A DNA stretch of 64,000 nucleotides from assembly GCA_018398585.1 (NCBI GenBank), contig JAGTTD010000007.1, forward strand, positions 9,451,320-9,515,319, in the 5' to 3' direction. Shown here piece by piece: positions 1 to 11,977 of the stretch. A program made the position numbers and the translations under genes. The first letter of the stretch is position 1. Every line of letters starts with the position of its first letter. The DNA comes from Simmondsia chinensis. Lineage: Eukaryota > Streptophyta > Magnoliopsida > Caryophyllales > Simmondsiaceae. Below the pieces are notes generated by a model. It made no database searches and had not been told where the DNA came from. It saw nothing but the letters and a program-made list of their open reading frames with translations.

Positions 1-518
1 TTTTTCGGAAAAAATACTTTGTAAGCTACATTTTGGCTCTCCCAACCATTGCCTTTTGATTAATCTTGAAACCCTTCCCAACACCCCTTCTTTATTGTTT
101 TCTCTGCCCCAAGAACGCTCCCATGGCTAACTTGTGGTTATTTACTCTTGGTGATTGTTGGGAAAGGTTGCCACCTCATTCCAATAGTCACATTCACCGC
201 TATTTATACCCAACTTTTGGGGGTTCATTTGCATCCAACAAAACGACAATCTCCTCTCCGTCTCTTCTCTCTTCGTTCCTCATCCTAATTGGGCAAAGTT
301 CTTGCGCACTCCTACCCGGCAAATAATGAGTGCACGTTAAGAGTCAGATCACGTTAATTCTAGAGGATGGCTGCCGATAGTATTGTATACACTGGAACAA
401 CGGCAAAATCATCTTTTAGGATAATGGCTCTTTCCATGGCGCAGTATAATCGATCTGCAAGGCTTTCTATTTAATTTCTTTCATTATTGTGTTTAAATAT
501 CAATCTCAATTTTCATCA
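1..518 (+). mobile_element. Copia A, 5' LTR (left end outside window)
   Basis: This segment matches 22160-22690 closely enough to be the 5' partner of that LTR; both share the stretch beginning AATACTTTGTAAGCTACATT and end in TCAATCTCAATTT..ATCA. The window opens inside the LTR, so its first ~240 bases are missing. The following gag starts at 549. I see no clear primer-binding site directly after 518; the sequence there is AT-rich and diverged. Small ORFs inside the LTR are not considered genes. Confidence 0.85.
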
Positions 519-548
519 ATCTAAAAGATGATTTTATAATATTTAAAC

Positions 549-1756
549 ATGTCAACCAAACTACCTCTTCCCTACATGTGTAAAGTCGAACCTTTTAATG
601 GGAAAAATTATAAGAGGTGGTCATAGAAAATGCTATTCTATCTAGAGAAAATTAACATCGATTATATACTTTATGACAAAGCCACTTGAAGTCGAAAATG
701 AAAAAGTTGTGCACAAAGAAAATTCACTTCAAATAACCAAACCTGTAGGGGTAGCTTGCTACATTACATGAACGACGGGCTTTTTGATATATATGTTAAA
801 ATGGACTCATCAAAAGAAATTTGGGATTCTCTTCAGAAAAAATATAGGGGTGATGATTTAGGGACTAGGAAGTATGTGGTTAAATGGCTAGATTTCAAAT
901 TCATGGATGTTCAACTAATAATTAATCAAGTTCATGAATAAGAAAATATAGTCATCATTCTTTTGTTAGAAGGCCTAAAATTTGCAAAATCACTCAAGCC
1001 TATGTTTTAATTGAGAAGCGTCCACCTTCCTGGAATGACCATAGGAACCAGTTCATGAACAAGAAAAAGAACCTAACCCTAGAGGAGCTAGTGGGACACT
1101 CATTCTTTGATTTGCCTAAGGCTAATATTGTAAAAGCTAGACCGGGTGCATCTGATAGGTTTAAGAATAAAGGGAAACAGCATCATTCTAATCTAAAACC
1201 CAGGGGAAAAAATCAAAAGCCAAACAACAAATTTCAAGGAGAATGTGGCCATTACGGAAAACATGGACACAAGGTCAAAGACTGCAGAAGTAATAAGAAA
1301 CAGCCTAAAGATTCAAAGAACAAAATGCACCTTGTAGAATCTGAGAACATTGCTACTGTTGTTACAGAAGTGAACCTAGGGAACAACATGAATAAATGGA
1401 TAGTGGACGCTGGAGCTACCAGGCACATATGTGCAAACCGAGGCATGTTCCAAGAATACCAAAAAGTGATCGATGGAGAGGTAGTCCACATGGGAAACTC
1501 TATAGCTGCATCATTCCACGGGAAAGAGAAGATTTCCTTAAAACTCACTTATGGAAAATTCCTTACTTTAAAAAATGTTTTGCATGTGTCAGAGATGCAT
1601 AGGAACTTGATATCGGGTAGTCTCTTGATTAAAGCGAGCTTAAAGCCAGTCTTTAACTCTTACCGACTTGTCCTAACTAGGAATGGAGAATTTGTGGGCA
1701 ATGGATTTTTTAATGGGGGACTGTTCATTCTTGATGTTGTTTGTGTGAATGATAAT
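549..1756 (+). pseudogene. Copia A gag and protease, left half of broken polyprotein
   Basis: This is the N-terminal part of a Ty1/copia gag-pol. The ATG at 549 opens a typical copia gag start (FNGKNYKRW), but a TAG follows the W at about 626, and further stops and frame changes occur near 940-1055. The 1055-1756 part reads cleanly. A nucleocapsid zinc knuckle lies at about 1234-1287; its pattern should be CX2CX4HX4C, but the second Cys is Tyr (C-GH-Y-GKHG-H-KVKD-C). An aspartic protease follows with DAGATRHIC from 1406 (the usual motif is DSGA..HIC) and a pre-integrase segment ending near DVVCVNDN. The frame is cut at 1756 by Tat A and resumes at 18043 with the integrase zinc region. The protein would bind genomic RNA and process the polyprotein. 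It cannot be functional here. Confidence 0.85.
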
Positions 1757-3141
1757 TGTTTACACCCTAGATTCGAGGGAACTTAGACGACGCTATTTTG
1801 GGCAAAGTGCCATGTGCTTAACACGTGAGGCACTCCTTGAGGAGAATTAGGCCTTTACATGCTGGAATAACAACATCTTGATCCTAGTTTCCTGAGAAGA
1901 TCGTCACCCTAACAAGGGTATCAATCACTTGAGGCTCGAGATGGTTGAAGGGTCAAGAGGAGCTCATGCTCAAGGGACTACCAGAAAGGCTACAGGACAA
2001 GTGGTTTATAAGCTCGAGATAGTTACTTGGAGTGTAATTTTAGATACTTGGGCACTAAACTTAATCCAAGAAAACATGGGGCTTTAAAAGGGCACTTCAG
2101 CTAGAAATTCAGACGAGGGCTTCAAGGAATTCCCTCCAAAACTGAATCATGGACACGTTTATTGATCCTTCACACGCAAGAAGAAGCTTGGTGACCTAAT
2201 GTGGGGAGAAAATGCCGCAGAATCAGGGGACAGCCGTTATTTGGATTATCTATAAATAAAGGACTTATTGTAGTCCCAAAAAAAAAAAAAAAAAAAAAAA
2301 AAAGAACACTTAATACAAAACTTCTTCAAATTTTCTTTATAGCACATTTGTGCTCTTCTTTTAGGAGTAGTGTGACTTAGCATAACTTAGTGTAGCGTAG
2401 AACAGCTTGTTGTACTTGTTTCTTCAGTAATACAGCCTTTCGAGTTTCGAGTATGAACTTCTTGTTTTGATATGTTCCCAGATTTTGACGATTTGAGAAT
2501 TGAGGCTTTAGTTTAAGGCTTTTACAGCCAAGGCTTGACCTTAATTGCATTGGTCTTAACACTACTGTCACTGCTTGATAAGTCAAGTGAACTTAGATTC
2601 GCGCCATTGATTAGGGCTTTGACGACCGAGGCTGGACCTTGATTGCATTGGTCCCAGTCCAGTGACCTGAATACGGTTTGCTCCATCTTAATCTTGTCAT
2701 ACCTAAACTCATTCGAATGATTATAGGTCAAGGCTGCAAAGCATGTAAGTGGATTGCTATGCTCTTGGGTTTGTCTCTACCTCAGTTCCTGACTTTTAAG
2801 TGTATGAGAAAAGGTGTTTGTTGGCCCTGTTCCATCACTGTAACTGCCACTTGAGTTAGGTCCACGTCCTTTTATTTTCTGCAAATATATATTAAAAAAA
2901 TCCATAAAAATATTTAACAAAGTCCTCTTAATTGATGCATAAGCTAAACTCACGGTATAACTGAAGTCAGATACACCAAAATATCACAACGTTTTTTGTG
3001 AAAATGGTAAGTGGTTGAGGTCAAAGACGTGCAGATCGAATTTAGGCTCACTTCCCAGTCACTATCCTTTTGCATGTTAGTTTTGTATTTATTTTTACAG
3101 CGACCACAACACACTGTATTACAAACAAAATAAAGCAAACA
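1757..3141 (+). repeat. Tat A 5' LTR
   Basis: This 1385 bp LTR begins TGTTTACACC and ends AAAGCAAACA. It pairs with 16645-18037 over its length with many scattered differences, so the insertion is not recent. A TATA-like box (TCTATAAATAAAG, about 2250-2262) precedes a poly(A) run of about 25 (2278-2302), which is much longer than in the 3' copy. Small ORFs in it are shadows. Confidence 0.9.
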
Positions 3142-6100
3142 CGCCTTAGGCAACCATAGTCGGAGGCTTAAAGCGAGACTTTATCGTCTTTAGCCATTGT
3201 GGATTACTAGAGCATATTTTTAGACCATTCACCAATGACCAAAATTAGAAGGTCTAGTGCTCTTGAGCATGAGGAGCCACAGGGCTTAGCCTTGATTGGA
3301 TCCCCACTTGAGCATCCTCTTGAACAAAGCCCTTATAGCATGAAGGGATGAATCGAGTCATAGCCACGATAGTGAGAGCGGTGTTGATGATGATATCCTG
3401 GAAGATGAACAAATTGGGCTAGATGGCCATTCTCACAAGGGTTCCATGGCTATGCTTAAACGCTGCTCAGAAATCGTGGACCAAAGAGTCCAATAAACAA
3501 TGACAGAAGCCTTTGAGAGACAACGTCCTGAAACGAAGCATAATCTAGCGGCCTAGCGTGAAAAATCCATTGCCATGAGAGCCATAATAAACAATGCTGG
3601 AACCTCAATTTCATGATAGGTTTCACAAAGAGACTGACATATTCTTAGTTGAAATGAACTCAACCTTGTCTTCTATTGCTAACCTTATTGCTAAGGACAT
3701 GGCAAGAAAGACAATAGTTGAGGTTGAGCCTATCATGGTTAGATAGGCTGAGGGTCATAATGGCTTGGTACAAGCCATTAGAGAGGATATCAGGCAACTT
3801 AGGCCTGCACCTCTTCCATCAGCACCAACTGGATATCCTTGTGAGGCTCCTTCGAGCTCACAATTACCAATGACTTAGGTTGACTAAATTTTTCGTCAGA
3901 GAACAAAAAATCCAGTTATGGTTAACCTGAGTGTTATGCACTTGGAATCCAGCCATGGGAACAATGTGCCACTTGGGGTTGCTCACCATTCGAATCAGAG
4001 TTTTTCTCCGGCCTTGAGGGATCTCAACGCCAATGTGCCAGTGTTGCCTATCCTTGAGATGGGGGAAAAAAACTATTCATACCCTCCTCAGGTGGTAGAG
4101 GTTACCTCGAGGACCACTCAAGGCCTTGAAGTAGGAATGCAAGGGCAGGTATCCACTTTTGGGAGACCTCTCTATACTTATCATGATGGGGAACAAGTTA
4201 ACCACCCACTTCCTTAAGATCACGATTCGGGGACTGATCAAGCAAGGATGAACCAACAGCCTGATAATATTGGTGTGCTCCCAGGCATGTCATATAACCT
4301 AAGTCCTGTAGGGACATACATTGTGGCCAACCAAGCGCATGGCCAAATTGATCAGGGGGTTACCAAAGGTTTAGGGGACAACAACCGTTCCCACTCTCGA
4401 TTGTGATGGGTGCTCAGGGGTATCTTGCAGATTCCCCTCGAGATCCTCACCCACTTTGGGGCAATGGCAGGTGCATAACCATGTGCCTAACCTACCCCTC
4501 CAAGACCAATTGGCTGCCCTCATTGAGCAAATGTATGGGCCAGGCCTCATAAGGGTCAATAGATCTTTGTACAGTAAACTCTGCCTAACCACATAGATAG
4601 GGACTACCATTTTCCTTGAGGATACAAAATCCCCGAGTTTACCCTCTTCTCAAGAGAAGGGATTATGTCTGCCCTCGAGCACTTGGCAAAATTCAATCGC
4701 CAGTGTAAAGAAGCGGTTAATAATTAGTACTTCACGCTGACATTGTTCCCCAGCTCCGTAACTGGGACCACTTTTCAGTGGTACATTAGCCTGCCTCTAA
4801 ATTCGATCTATTGTTGGGATGACATGGCAAGAAAATTTCAGGCTTAGTTCCTAAGAATGGAATTAGGAACTTCTATGTTTGACTTGGCTTGAATGAATCA
4901 AAAGCCAGGCGAATCACTGGAGGATTGCATTAACAGGTTCAAGAGAGCCAGGTTAAAATGTATTTTAGCCCTTCCTGAAGTACAATATGCCAAGATGGCC
5001 TTGAATGGCTCGAATATTGAGTTGAGGAAGAAATTTGAAGGCTCTAACTTCACGATGCTCTTACAGCTAGCAGAATGTGCCACTATATACTAGGCTATCT
5101 TAAAAGAAAAAAGCCGTAGGAAAAATAGCATGTATGGGACTTATGTACAGCCTAATCGAAGAGGATGAAGATCCTCAATATGAGATTGACATTGCTGAAT
5201 ACTTCAAGGGGCCTCCTGTGGATTACAATCCTTTGGTTAAGAAGGATATTAAAGCTAAGAAGTCTTAGCAATCCTAAGACTTGAGAAAATATTCGTTTGA
5301 CCTATCAAGAGCCGTTGTGATATTCAATTGGCTTAAGGCAAATAAAAAAACTCGAGATCAAGGATAAACATAGAAAGCCTGACCGAAATTCTACTAAGGG
5401 GAAGGTATTCTGTAAATGGCATTATTCGTTGACCCATTCGACGAAGAACTGCGTCATCTTTAGGAACATGGTTCAGGATTCCATGCAAGCAAGGGAATTG
5501 ATTTTCCCAGGAGAAGCACAGATGCGTGTCGATAAAGATGCCTTCCCTAGTCCTGCTTAATTTAATATAATTGAGCTAGTAAAACCTTACGATTCTCATA
5601 ACAGCCAAACTAATGGCAGATCTCTGTGCAGGATGTGTATAGGCAAAGACAGTCAAGTTGTAGCCAATGATTTTTGACATGTTGTTGGAGTCAAGAACAC
5701 TGAGGTTCCCAGAACTTCGGTGAAATTGCCAAAAGATTACTGCAGGTGGCACATCACCGCTGGACATTTGACAAGCGATCATGTGACATTCAGTGGATTC
5801 CTAAAGAAGAACTATAGGAAGGAATTATTCTTCTCTTCAAGGAAGAATAGTTAGCCATGGGAATTCTTACTGATGACTATTGGCATATAGTCTTCCCTTC
5901 CAAGAAGCAGGCGTTAAGGATTCTCTTGCACCTCACATGACCTCTGCGGGGGTTATGGCCACAAGTTGGTGTTTGAGATGAAAAAGCTGAGCCTTTATCC
6001 AAAGAGAAAGCCAGCTCCCCCAGCAAAGACATCACTAACGAGACCTCCTCGAGGTCTTACTTCAAAGACCCAGATCATTATAAGGACTGGGCATCCAAGG

Positions 6101-6680
6101 AGAAATCTAAAATACCACCTACTGGATGTGGACATTGGTTAAGGACCATGATAGTCAGGACACCAGCACTCCGGGGTTTGATTCGTAATGTCTGGAGAAG
6201 GAATGACCTCAAATAAGAGGAGGCTGATCCCTATAGTCTTACTAGAACCCAGAAGAGGAGGCAACTATAAAAAAAGGCAGCTCAGCGAATGACTTTTCTC
6301 GATACTTGCTTAACTGGGATCTCTCAGGAGGAAGCTAGGGTCCGCAAGGGCAAACAAAATTAGCCAATGGATCTTGAAGACCAAACAATTGAGTCCAAAC
6401 CTGTTGCTACTACCGAAAAAAGGCAGCCACACAAAAAGCTTGAGAGATAGAACAGTCTCTCACCTTCTGAAGAACAGGAATCTTGGTGGGACTAGCTTGC
6501 CAAGAGTTCACTTGCTCTAAATCAGTTGATGATGAAGAGGAATGTTCCCTCCTCAGCATCAACATAGTGGAGCCTCTAGGTCGTGTTAATCCAATATGGT
6601 TTGATATTGAGAATGACTTCCATAAAGAAGGGTTTCCCCAACCTATGGAGGAGTCTCAACCGTAGCGGTTAATCCAGAGG
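3142..6680 (+). pseudogene. Tat A gag region, heavily decayed
   Basis: The region is gag-derived with dozens of stops and frameshifts. The clearest piece is 4893-5093 (QKPGESLEDCINRFKRARLKC), matching the retrotransposon gag core of Tat elements, where a short stretch on 'dedication' of loops (E-x-L-x-x-Y/C-I-x-R-F-k-x-a) is conserved. Around 5400-5480 a weak zinc-knuckle-like stretch (C..H..........K-C) can be read. 3142-3900 is leader-like with no coherent frame. The product would be the capsid and nucleocapsid precursor. No intact frame longer than about 100 codons remains. Confidence 0.7.
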
Positions 6681-6892
6681 ACCAACCTCTAGTACAGGAC
6701 ATGCTAGCTAATGGCAGTTGTTAAACTCATGATTAGGACGTGCCCATGGATGGCAGATCTAAAAAGGATCAAGGGGTCCAAATACGATTCGTGACGCTCC
6801 TTGAAAAGGTTGATGTTAGAACTACCTTGCTCCTTCCTATGGAGTTCATGCCAACTGGCACTTAGGAAGGCCTTGAGGGACACATTACAGCA

Positions 6893-7269
6893 ATGGACGA
6901 GGATCCCCAAGTGGAACTTGTGGCAGAAGTAACAGCCACCAATGGTAACTCCAATCCTTTATCATTTAAAGTTAATATCCCATCATCCAAATCGCCTGAT
7001 GATTCACCTAACATAAAGAAGATGATGTTTGATGGGTCTAATACCGCCAATAAACACATCAAGCCCCTATACATCAAGCCCAAATTTGATGGTATTTTGG
7101 TGAATAGGGTCTTGGTGGATTATAATGCGGCCATCAATATCCTGCCTTCTTAAATGATAGGGGACATTGATAAATCTTGAGATGACCTAATTACTTCAGA
7201 TATTACAATTATGGTTGCTCTGGAGCTACTACTAAGTCTAAAGGGGTCATCCCTCTTGAGTTAACTGTT
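6893..7269 (+). pseudogene. Tat A protease, left part (split by solo LTR)
   Basis: The frame at 6893-7153 leads into VNRVLVDYNAAINILPS, the aspartic-protease active-site region of Tat elements. The usual D-T/G-G/S triad reads D-Y-N here, so the site is damaged. The domain continues past the stop as PLELTVG up to 7269, where the solo LTR (7275-9318) interrupts it. It resumes at 9324. Confidence 0.7.
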
Positions 7270-8757
7270 GGTAGTGTGACGCCCCCAAACGTTAATACCG
7301 AATAGGCTTAAGTTAAAGGACGCTACACGGCCATACTATAACAAATCCCCTTATTATAGTACAAAGCCCGAATCTTTTCAAATAATAATTCCTCGAAATC
7401 ATATAAACCGTTCCTATATAGGATAAAATTCTAAATACATCAAACCTAACCTTTAATACTAGTAGAGCGGAAGCTTAAAATTACAATATTCTAGATAGTT
7501 CTAATATGCTATAACAAAATTCATGTATCATTCAACAACGCAAATAACTAATTCCCAAGTACTGCTCCATCTTTTCTTCTATCAGAAACTTGTCATGGGT
7601 TACTAATTTGAAAAATAAATGAATTGGGTGAGCAAACAATAAGCTCAGTAAGTATAAAACATTTTCTACCCAGATCAAGCATGTTACTAAAATAGATAAA
7701 AATTCCAACTTAAATCAGTAATATCGATTTTGTTTCAAAAGTCACTTTAAAGTGGCACAAATCATTAACTTATTTACAAGAGCCTGTTTCTGGTAAAACT
7801 TACAGATGCATCGAACACTACGGCCGATATTATTCCTGCGATAGGGTCACATATCGACGTTTACATTTCATATATTCGAACTGGTTCTAAGTCGACAGAT
7901 CCAATAGGATCAAACATAGATCTATGTGCCGGTATTATTCCCGCGACAGGGTCACAGATCTACTTTTCACATTTCGTATTTCACATTTCACCTCGTCGAC
8001 AAACCCCGAGGGTCAATGTAGTTATCTGTAAGCTCTTCCCATAAAACCTTTCAAATTCAAATCACAATAATTTCCTTCTCAATTCAAATCACAAATTCAC
8101 ATATTCATAAAACTCCTTCAAATTCGCACATTAACATGTCCAATAATAGTAGAAATCCCATCTTTACGTATAAAAATCAATGTATAAAATCAGTATAACT
8201 CAAATCAAAAGAGTTTAAATCGTATAATCATATAAACACATATACCCAATCCTATTTTATAAAACGAATAAATCATTCCAAATATAAGTCACACAAATCA
8301 AGTCATTAAAGCAATTTTTTTTATACTTTATAAACAAGTAGGGGAAGTGGTATACTTACCTTAACTAGCTTTTAATCCAAAAACTCAGTCTTAACGAGGT
8401 GGTGTTGCTGGCAAGGTGGCCGGAGCTGTTCCGGCGAGGTGGTGGCACCGGAGGGTCAGTCGGAACTGTGCCGGCAGGGAGGCGGGACTGGTGGGTTGGT
8501 CGGAGTGGTGCCGGCAAGGTGGCGGCACCGGTGAGAGAGAGGAGAGAGAAAATCGTGGGTAGAAGGGAGAGGAGGAGAGAGAGAGAGTTGGGTGGTGGGG
8601 TGTGGTTGAATGGTTGAGATCTAAGGGTATTTATAGACCCCGGAGGTCAGGCGGTACGGGAGAGAGGAGGTGACAGTAGGGGAAGAAGGGAGGTGGTAGA
8701 GGGGAAGAAGGTAGGCGGTAGAGAGGAAGGGAGGCGTTAGGCGGTAGTGGTGAGGCG

Positions 8758-8788
<31 letters not shown>

Positions 8789-9323
8789 GGTGAGGGAAAA
8801 AGTGACGCTAGGGAGAGAGGAAGGAGACGCGAGGGAGGCGGTACGAGAGAGAGAGTGACGTGAGGGTGAGAGAGGCGGTACAGAGAGAGAAAGGGGACGC
8901 GAGAGAGAGAGAGAGAGACGGTAGAAGAGGGAGTGTGACGGTAGGTGAATAAGGGAGGCGGTAGATGATGACGCGAGGTGGTAGCGGTAGGCGGTAATGG
9001 AGGAAAAAGGGAAGGCGGTAATGGCATGAGAAGGGGGAGAGAGAGAGGAGGAAGGAGACGGTTGGGGGGGGGGGGGGGGGGGGGGGGGGGGTTCATGGTA
9101 CCCCTTTTCTTTTTCTTTTTTTTTTTCTTTTTCCTTTTCTTTGTTATTTTGCATAGTTTATTTTTTTTATTTTGAAACCTAATTAAAATAATATCAAATT
9201 TTACCCTAATTTAAACCCTAAATTTCATGTATTATATTATCGAGCCTAATTTAATTTAAATATCCTAAGTTTCACATATTGTAATACCGAATCTAATTTA
9301 ATTAGGCCGGGTATTACAGGTAG
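7270..9323. mobile_element. Solo LTR of a gypsy-type element with 5 bp TSD
   Basis: The 5 bp GGTAG at 7270-7274 and 9319-9323 flanks a 2044 bp unit (7275-9318) starting TGTGACGCCC and ending GGGTATTACA, which are imperfect inverted termini typical of plant gypsy LTRs. The two flanks are continuous Tat protease sequence. There is no second LTR, primer site, polypurine tract or pol, so it is a solo LTR, presumably from LTR-LTR recombination. The orientation was not established. A purine-rich block and a G run lie in its right half. Confidence 0.85.
8400..9091. repeat. Purine-rich low-complexity block with G28 run
   Basis: Inside the solo LTR the plus strand is dominated by G and A, with recurrent GGCGGTAG-like and GAGAGA units, ending in an uninterrupted run of 28 G (9064-9091) followed by a pyrimidine-rich stretch to about 9140. 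The proline-rich minus-strand ORFs across it are composition artefacts. Confidence 0.85.
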
Positions 9324-9500
9324 ATTAAGCACGCTAGCAGCTTTCTTTGTAATAGATACTACGTCGAGCTATAACACTTTGCTCGGGAGAGATTTGTTAC
9401 ATGCTAATTATTGTATCCCATGTTCATTACACCAGTTGATAATTTTCTGGAACCATGACAAGTGTGATATTGTTATGGAAAATAACAGGCCATAATGGCT
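9324..9500 (+). pseudogene. Tat A protease, right part
   Basis: Directly after the GGTAG duplication the plus strand reads LSTLAAFFVIDTTSSYNTLL then GRDLLHANYCIPCSLHQLI. This is the C-terminal half of a Tat protease (the conserved Y-N-x-L-L-G-R-D box) and continues the domain broken at 7269. 9500-10140 is pol linker with many stops and no motif I can name. Confidence 0.7.
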
Positions 9501-10189
9501 TGCTCCAACTATGTTGAGCCAAAAGTTCTATGAAGACGGCGTGGAACCACTTGACGTCAAAAGGACCACTCCATAGATTGCCCAACAAAAAGACACAATA
9601 ACCATTCTTAATAGCCCACTCACTGAAGCTAGGGTTACTTAAGTTAAGGTAGAGTTTGAAGACTCAGATTTCTGCGGATGCATGATGGCCCTTCTTCATG
9701 AACGAGATCTCCAAGGCACACCAAAACCTTTATGCGAGGGAGCCAAAACCTCCCAATAATGGCCTAGGAGGCCATTTCCTCAGCACTAGCAAAGCTAGTG
9801 ACTTGGCAAGCTGAGGATCAACTTTGGGCTAAACAACCATTCAATGGCTTAGAGGTCCGGATGAAGCAAGGAAAAGAGCTGGAACTCTCAGACTTAAGAG
9901 CAGCACTAACCGAGATGGAGGATTTTAATGGTTGAATTTCAGGACCCCCTCCTCGAGGTTAACTTGGGCTCAATCGAAGACCCAAGACCTACCTATCTGA
10001 GCACTCTGTCTTTTGAGGAGCAGAAAAGGTAGTATTTTACCCTACTTTGTAAGTTCGATAACTACTTTGCTTGGGAGCATCACGAGATGCCTGGCCTAGA
10101 TAGAAGGATGGTTGAGCATAGGCTTCCTATCAAGCTAAGCTTGAGGCCCATCATCCAGGCCTGAAGCATTAACGTCCCAGTAGGTTATT

Positions 10190-11130
10190 GACCTGGTCAT
10201 AGAGGAGATCAAAAGACTCTTAAAGGCCAAATTTATCAGGATTGCCAGATGTGTTAAATGGTTGACAAAAATTACTCTTGTGATTAAGAGAAAATGGCAA
10301 AATTAGTGTTTGTATTGATTTCAGAGATCTGAGCACAGCCACCACAAAAGATGAATACCGAATGCAAATTGCTGACGTGCTTATTGATTCAACCTCGAGG
10401 CATGATGTCTTATCTTTTATGAATGGCTATTGTGGGTACTAGTAAGTTATGATTGCTTCAAAAGGTACCCATAAGACTGGGTTCAGGTGTCCTGGGTCAA
10501 TAGGAACCTTCGAGTGGGTGGCTATGCCATTTGGTTTACAAAAACTTGGTGCCACCTACCAAAGAGCCATGAACACAATCTTTCGTGACCTCATCGACAA
10601 GGCCATAGAAGTCTACATTAATGATATCATGGTCAAATCAAAATCCTAAGTCAAACACTTGGAAGACTTGAGGGAGGCGTTCCTTAGAATGAGAACCCGC
10701 AACCTCAAGATAAATCCATTAAAGTGTGCTTTTGGCATACACGCTGGGAACTTTCTTGGTTTTCTGGTATACCATAGAGGCATTGAGGTAGACATTAATA
10801 AGATTAAGGCCATCCAACAGGCCAAACCGCCTTCAACCAAAAAGAAGCTCCAACGCTTATTGAGGCAAGTTAATTTCCTAAGATGTTTCATCTCGAATGT
10901 CGCAAGAAAAACAAGTCTTCTCTCCACTATTGAGGCTTAAGACTAAGAAGAACTTCAAGTGGGAGGGGCCACATCAAGAAGCTTATAAGGCCATCAAGGA
11001 GTACTTGATCAGGCCGCCAGTTATAATTTTGCCAAAGCAGGACAAACCTTTGAAAATTTATGTCTCTACTTTTGAGGAATCTATTGGTTGCTTGCTTGTA
11101 CAATACAATGAATAAGGGTTTGAATAGGCT
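10190..11130 (+). pseudogene. Tat A reverse transcriptase and first RNase H
   Basis: RNA-dependent DNA polymerase remnants are spread over several frames. Seen in order: CIDFRDLSTATTKDEYRMQI (about 10310-10370), LSFMNGYCGY, then 10449-10649 with FEWVAMPFGLQKLGATYQRA. The catalytic box YINDIMVKSKS (10614-10646) has Asn at 10620-10622 where the YxDD motif needs Asp. 10659-10940 continues with the thumb (LKCAFG....FLGFLV), and 10897-11115 enters the connection and RNase H (FKWEGPHQEAY, ILPKQDKPLKIYV). The separate frames show several frameshifts. It is non-functional both by frame breaks and by the catalytic substitution. Confidence 0.85.
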
Positions 11131-11452
11131 GTGTTCTACCTTAGCCATTGCTTAAATGAACGTGAAATAAAAAACTCCTCAATTGAGAAATTGTGTCTAT
11201 CTTTGCTCTATGAATCAGTGATATTGACAGGCATTTACCATATACGTGGTTGCTCATACAGATGTCCTTGAGTATATGCTAGATAGGCCCTTGATGAGGA
11301 GAAGATTGAACTAGTGGATTATTGCTCAACTTCAGTTTGAGTTGGTCTATGTGTTACAAAAGTCAGTCAAGGGTCAGGCCTTAGCAAACTTTTTAGCTGA
11401 CCACCCAAACATTCTTATTAGCTTAAATTATGAGCTAGACTAGCTCGTACTG
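11130..11452 (+). pseudogene. Tat A RNase H remainder and linker
   Basis: Fragments such as FYLSHCLNEREIKNSSIEKL can be read across 11140-11205; they fit the second half of the gypsy RNase H (Y-x-x-iEK-x-c-L-a-L). The rest, up to the second RNase H at 11453, is a degenerate linker. Confidence 0.6.
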
Positions 11453-11840
11453 GTGGAAATGGTCCCTTGGAAACTATACTCTGACGGATTAAGGACCAAT
11501 TCAAGTGCTGGAGTTGGAGTTACGATAGAATCCCCCACAGGGATCATCACTAAATTAGCTGTTACTTCAGTTAGCAAATCCTCCAACAACATGGCGGAGT
11601 ATGAGGCACTGATAAGAGGCCTACAGACTCTAATAGAAATGCGAGTCCTCAATGTTGTTATTAAAGGGGATTCCAGTTGGTGGTTTGCCAAATAAAAGGG
11701 GAATTTCAATGTTTAAGCAACACCTCGAATAGATACTTTTTAATAGTGCAAAAGCTTTTGAATAAGTTTGATGTTGCATTTTAAGCATATCCCTAGAGAG
11801 CAAAACAAAGCAGCCAATGACTTGGCTCAATTAGCTTCAG
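11453..11840 (+). pseudogene. Tat A second (archaeal-type) RNase H
   Basis: The frame 11453-11695 reads WKLYSDGLRTNSSAGVGVTI, then NNMAEYEALIRGLQTL, then VVIKGDSSWW. The acidic residues of an RNase H fold are visible in order: D in SDG, E in AEYEA and D in GDS. A second RNase H after the gypsy one is a known hallmark of Tat-lineage elements and is thought to take over RNA removal during minus-strand synthesis. A stop follows at 11693-11695, and the remainder continues in another frame to about 11840 (..ANDLAQL.S). Confidence 0.8.
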
Positions 11841-11977
11841 GGGTATAAATTGCCTAGGACTTGGACCATGATTCTGAATTCGCTAAATCTTCCAATTTTG
11901 AGAGCAAAGCTATGCCAAGTGAACACTTGGATTGTTTTGAAAACCATCAAACTGTCCTAAATCAACACTAAGATTGG

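Noticed and set aside
8621..9154. Proline/serine-rich minus-strand ORFs of 177 and 119 codons
   Set aside because: They are open only because of the purine-rich plus strand inside a solo LTR; the composition is monotonous, with no domain and overlapping frames.
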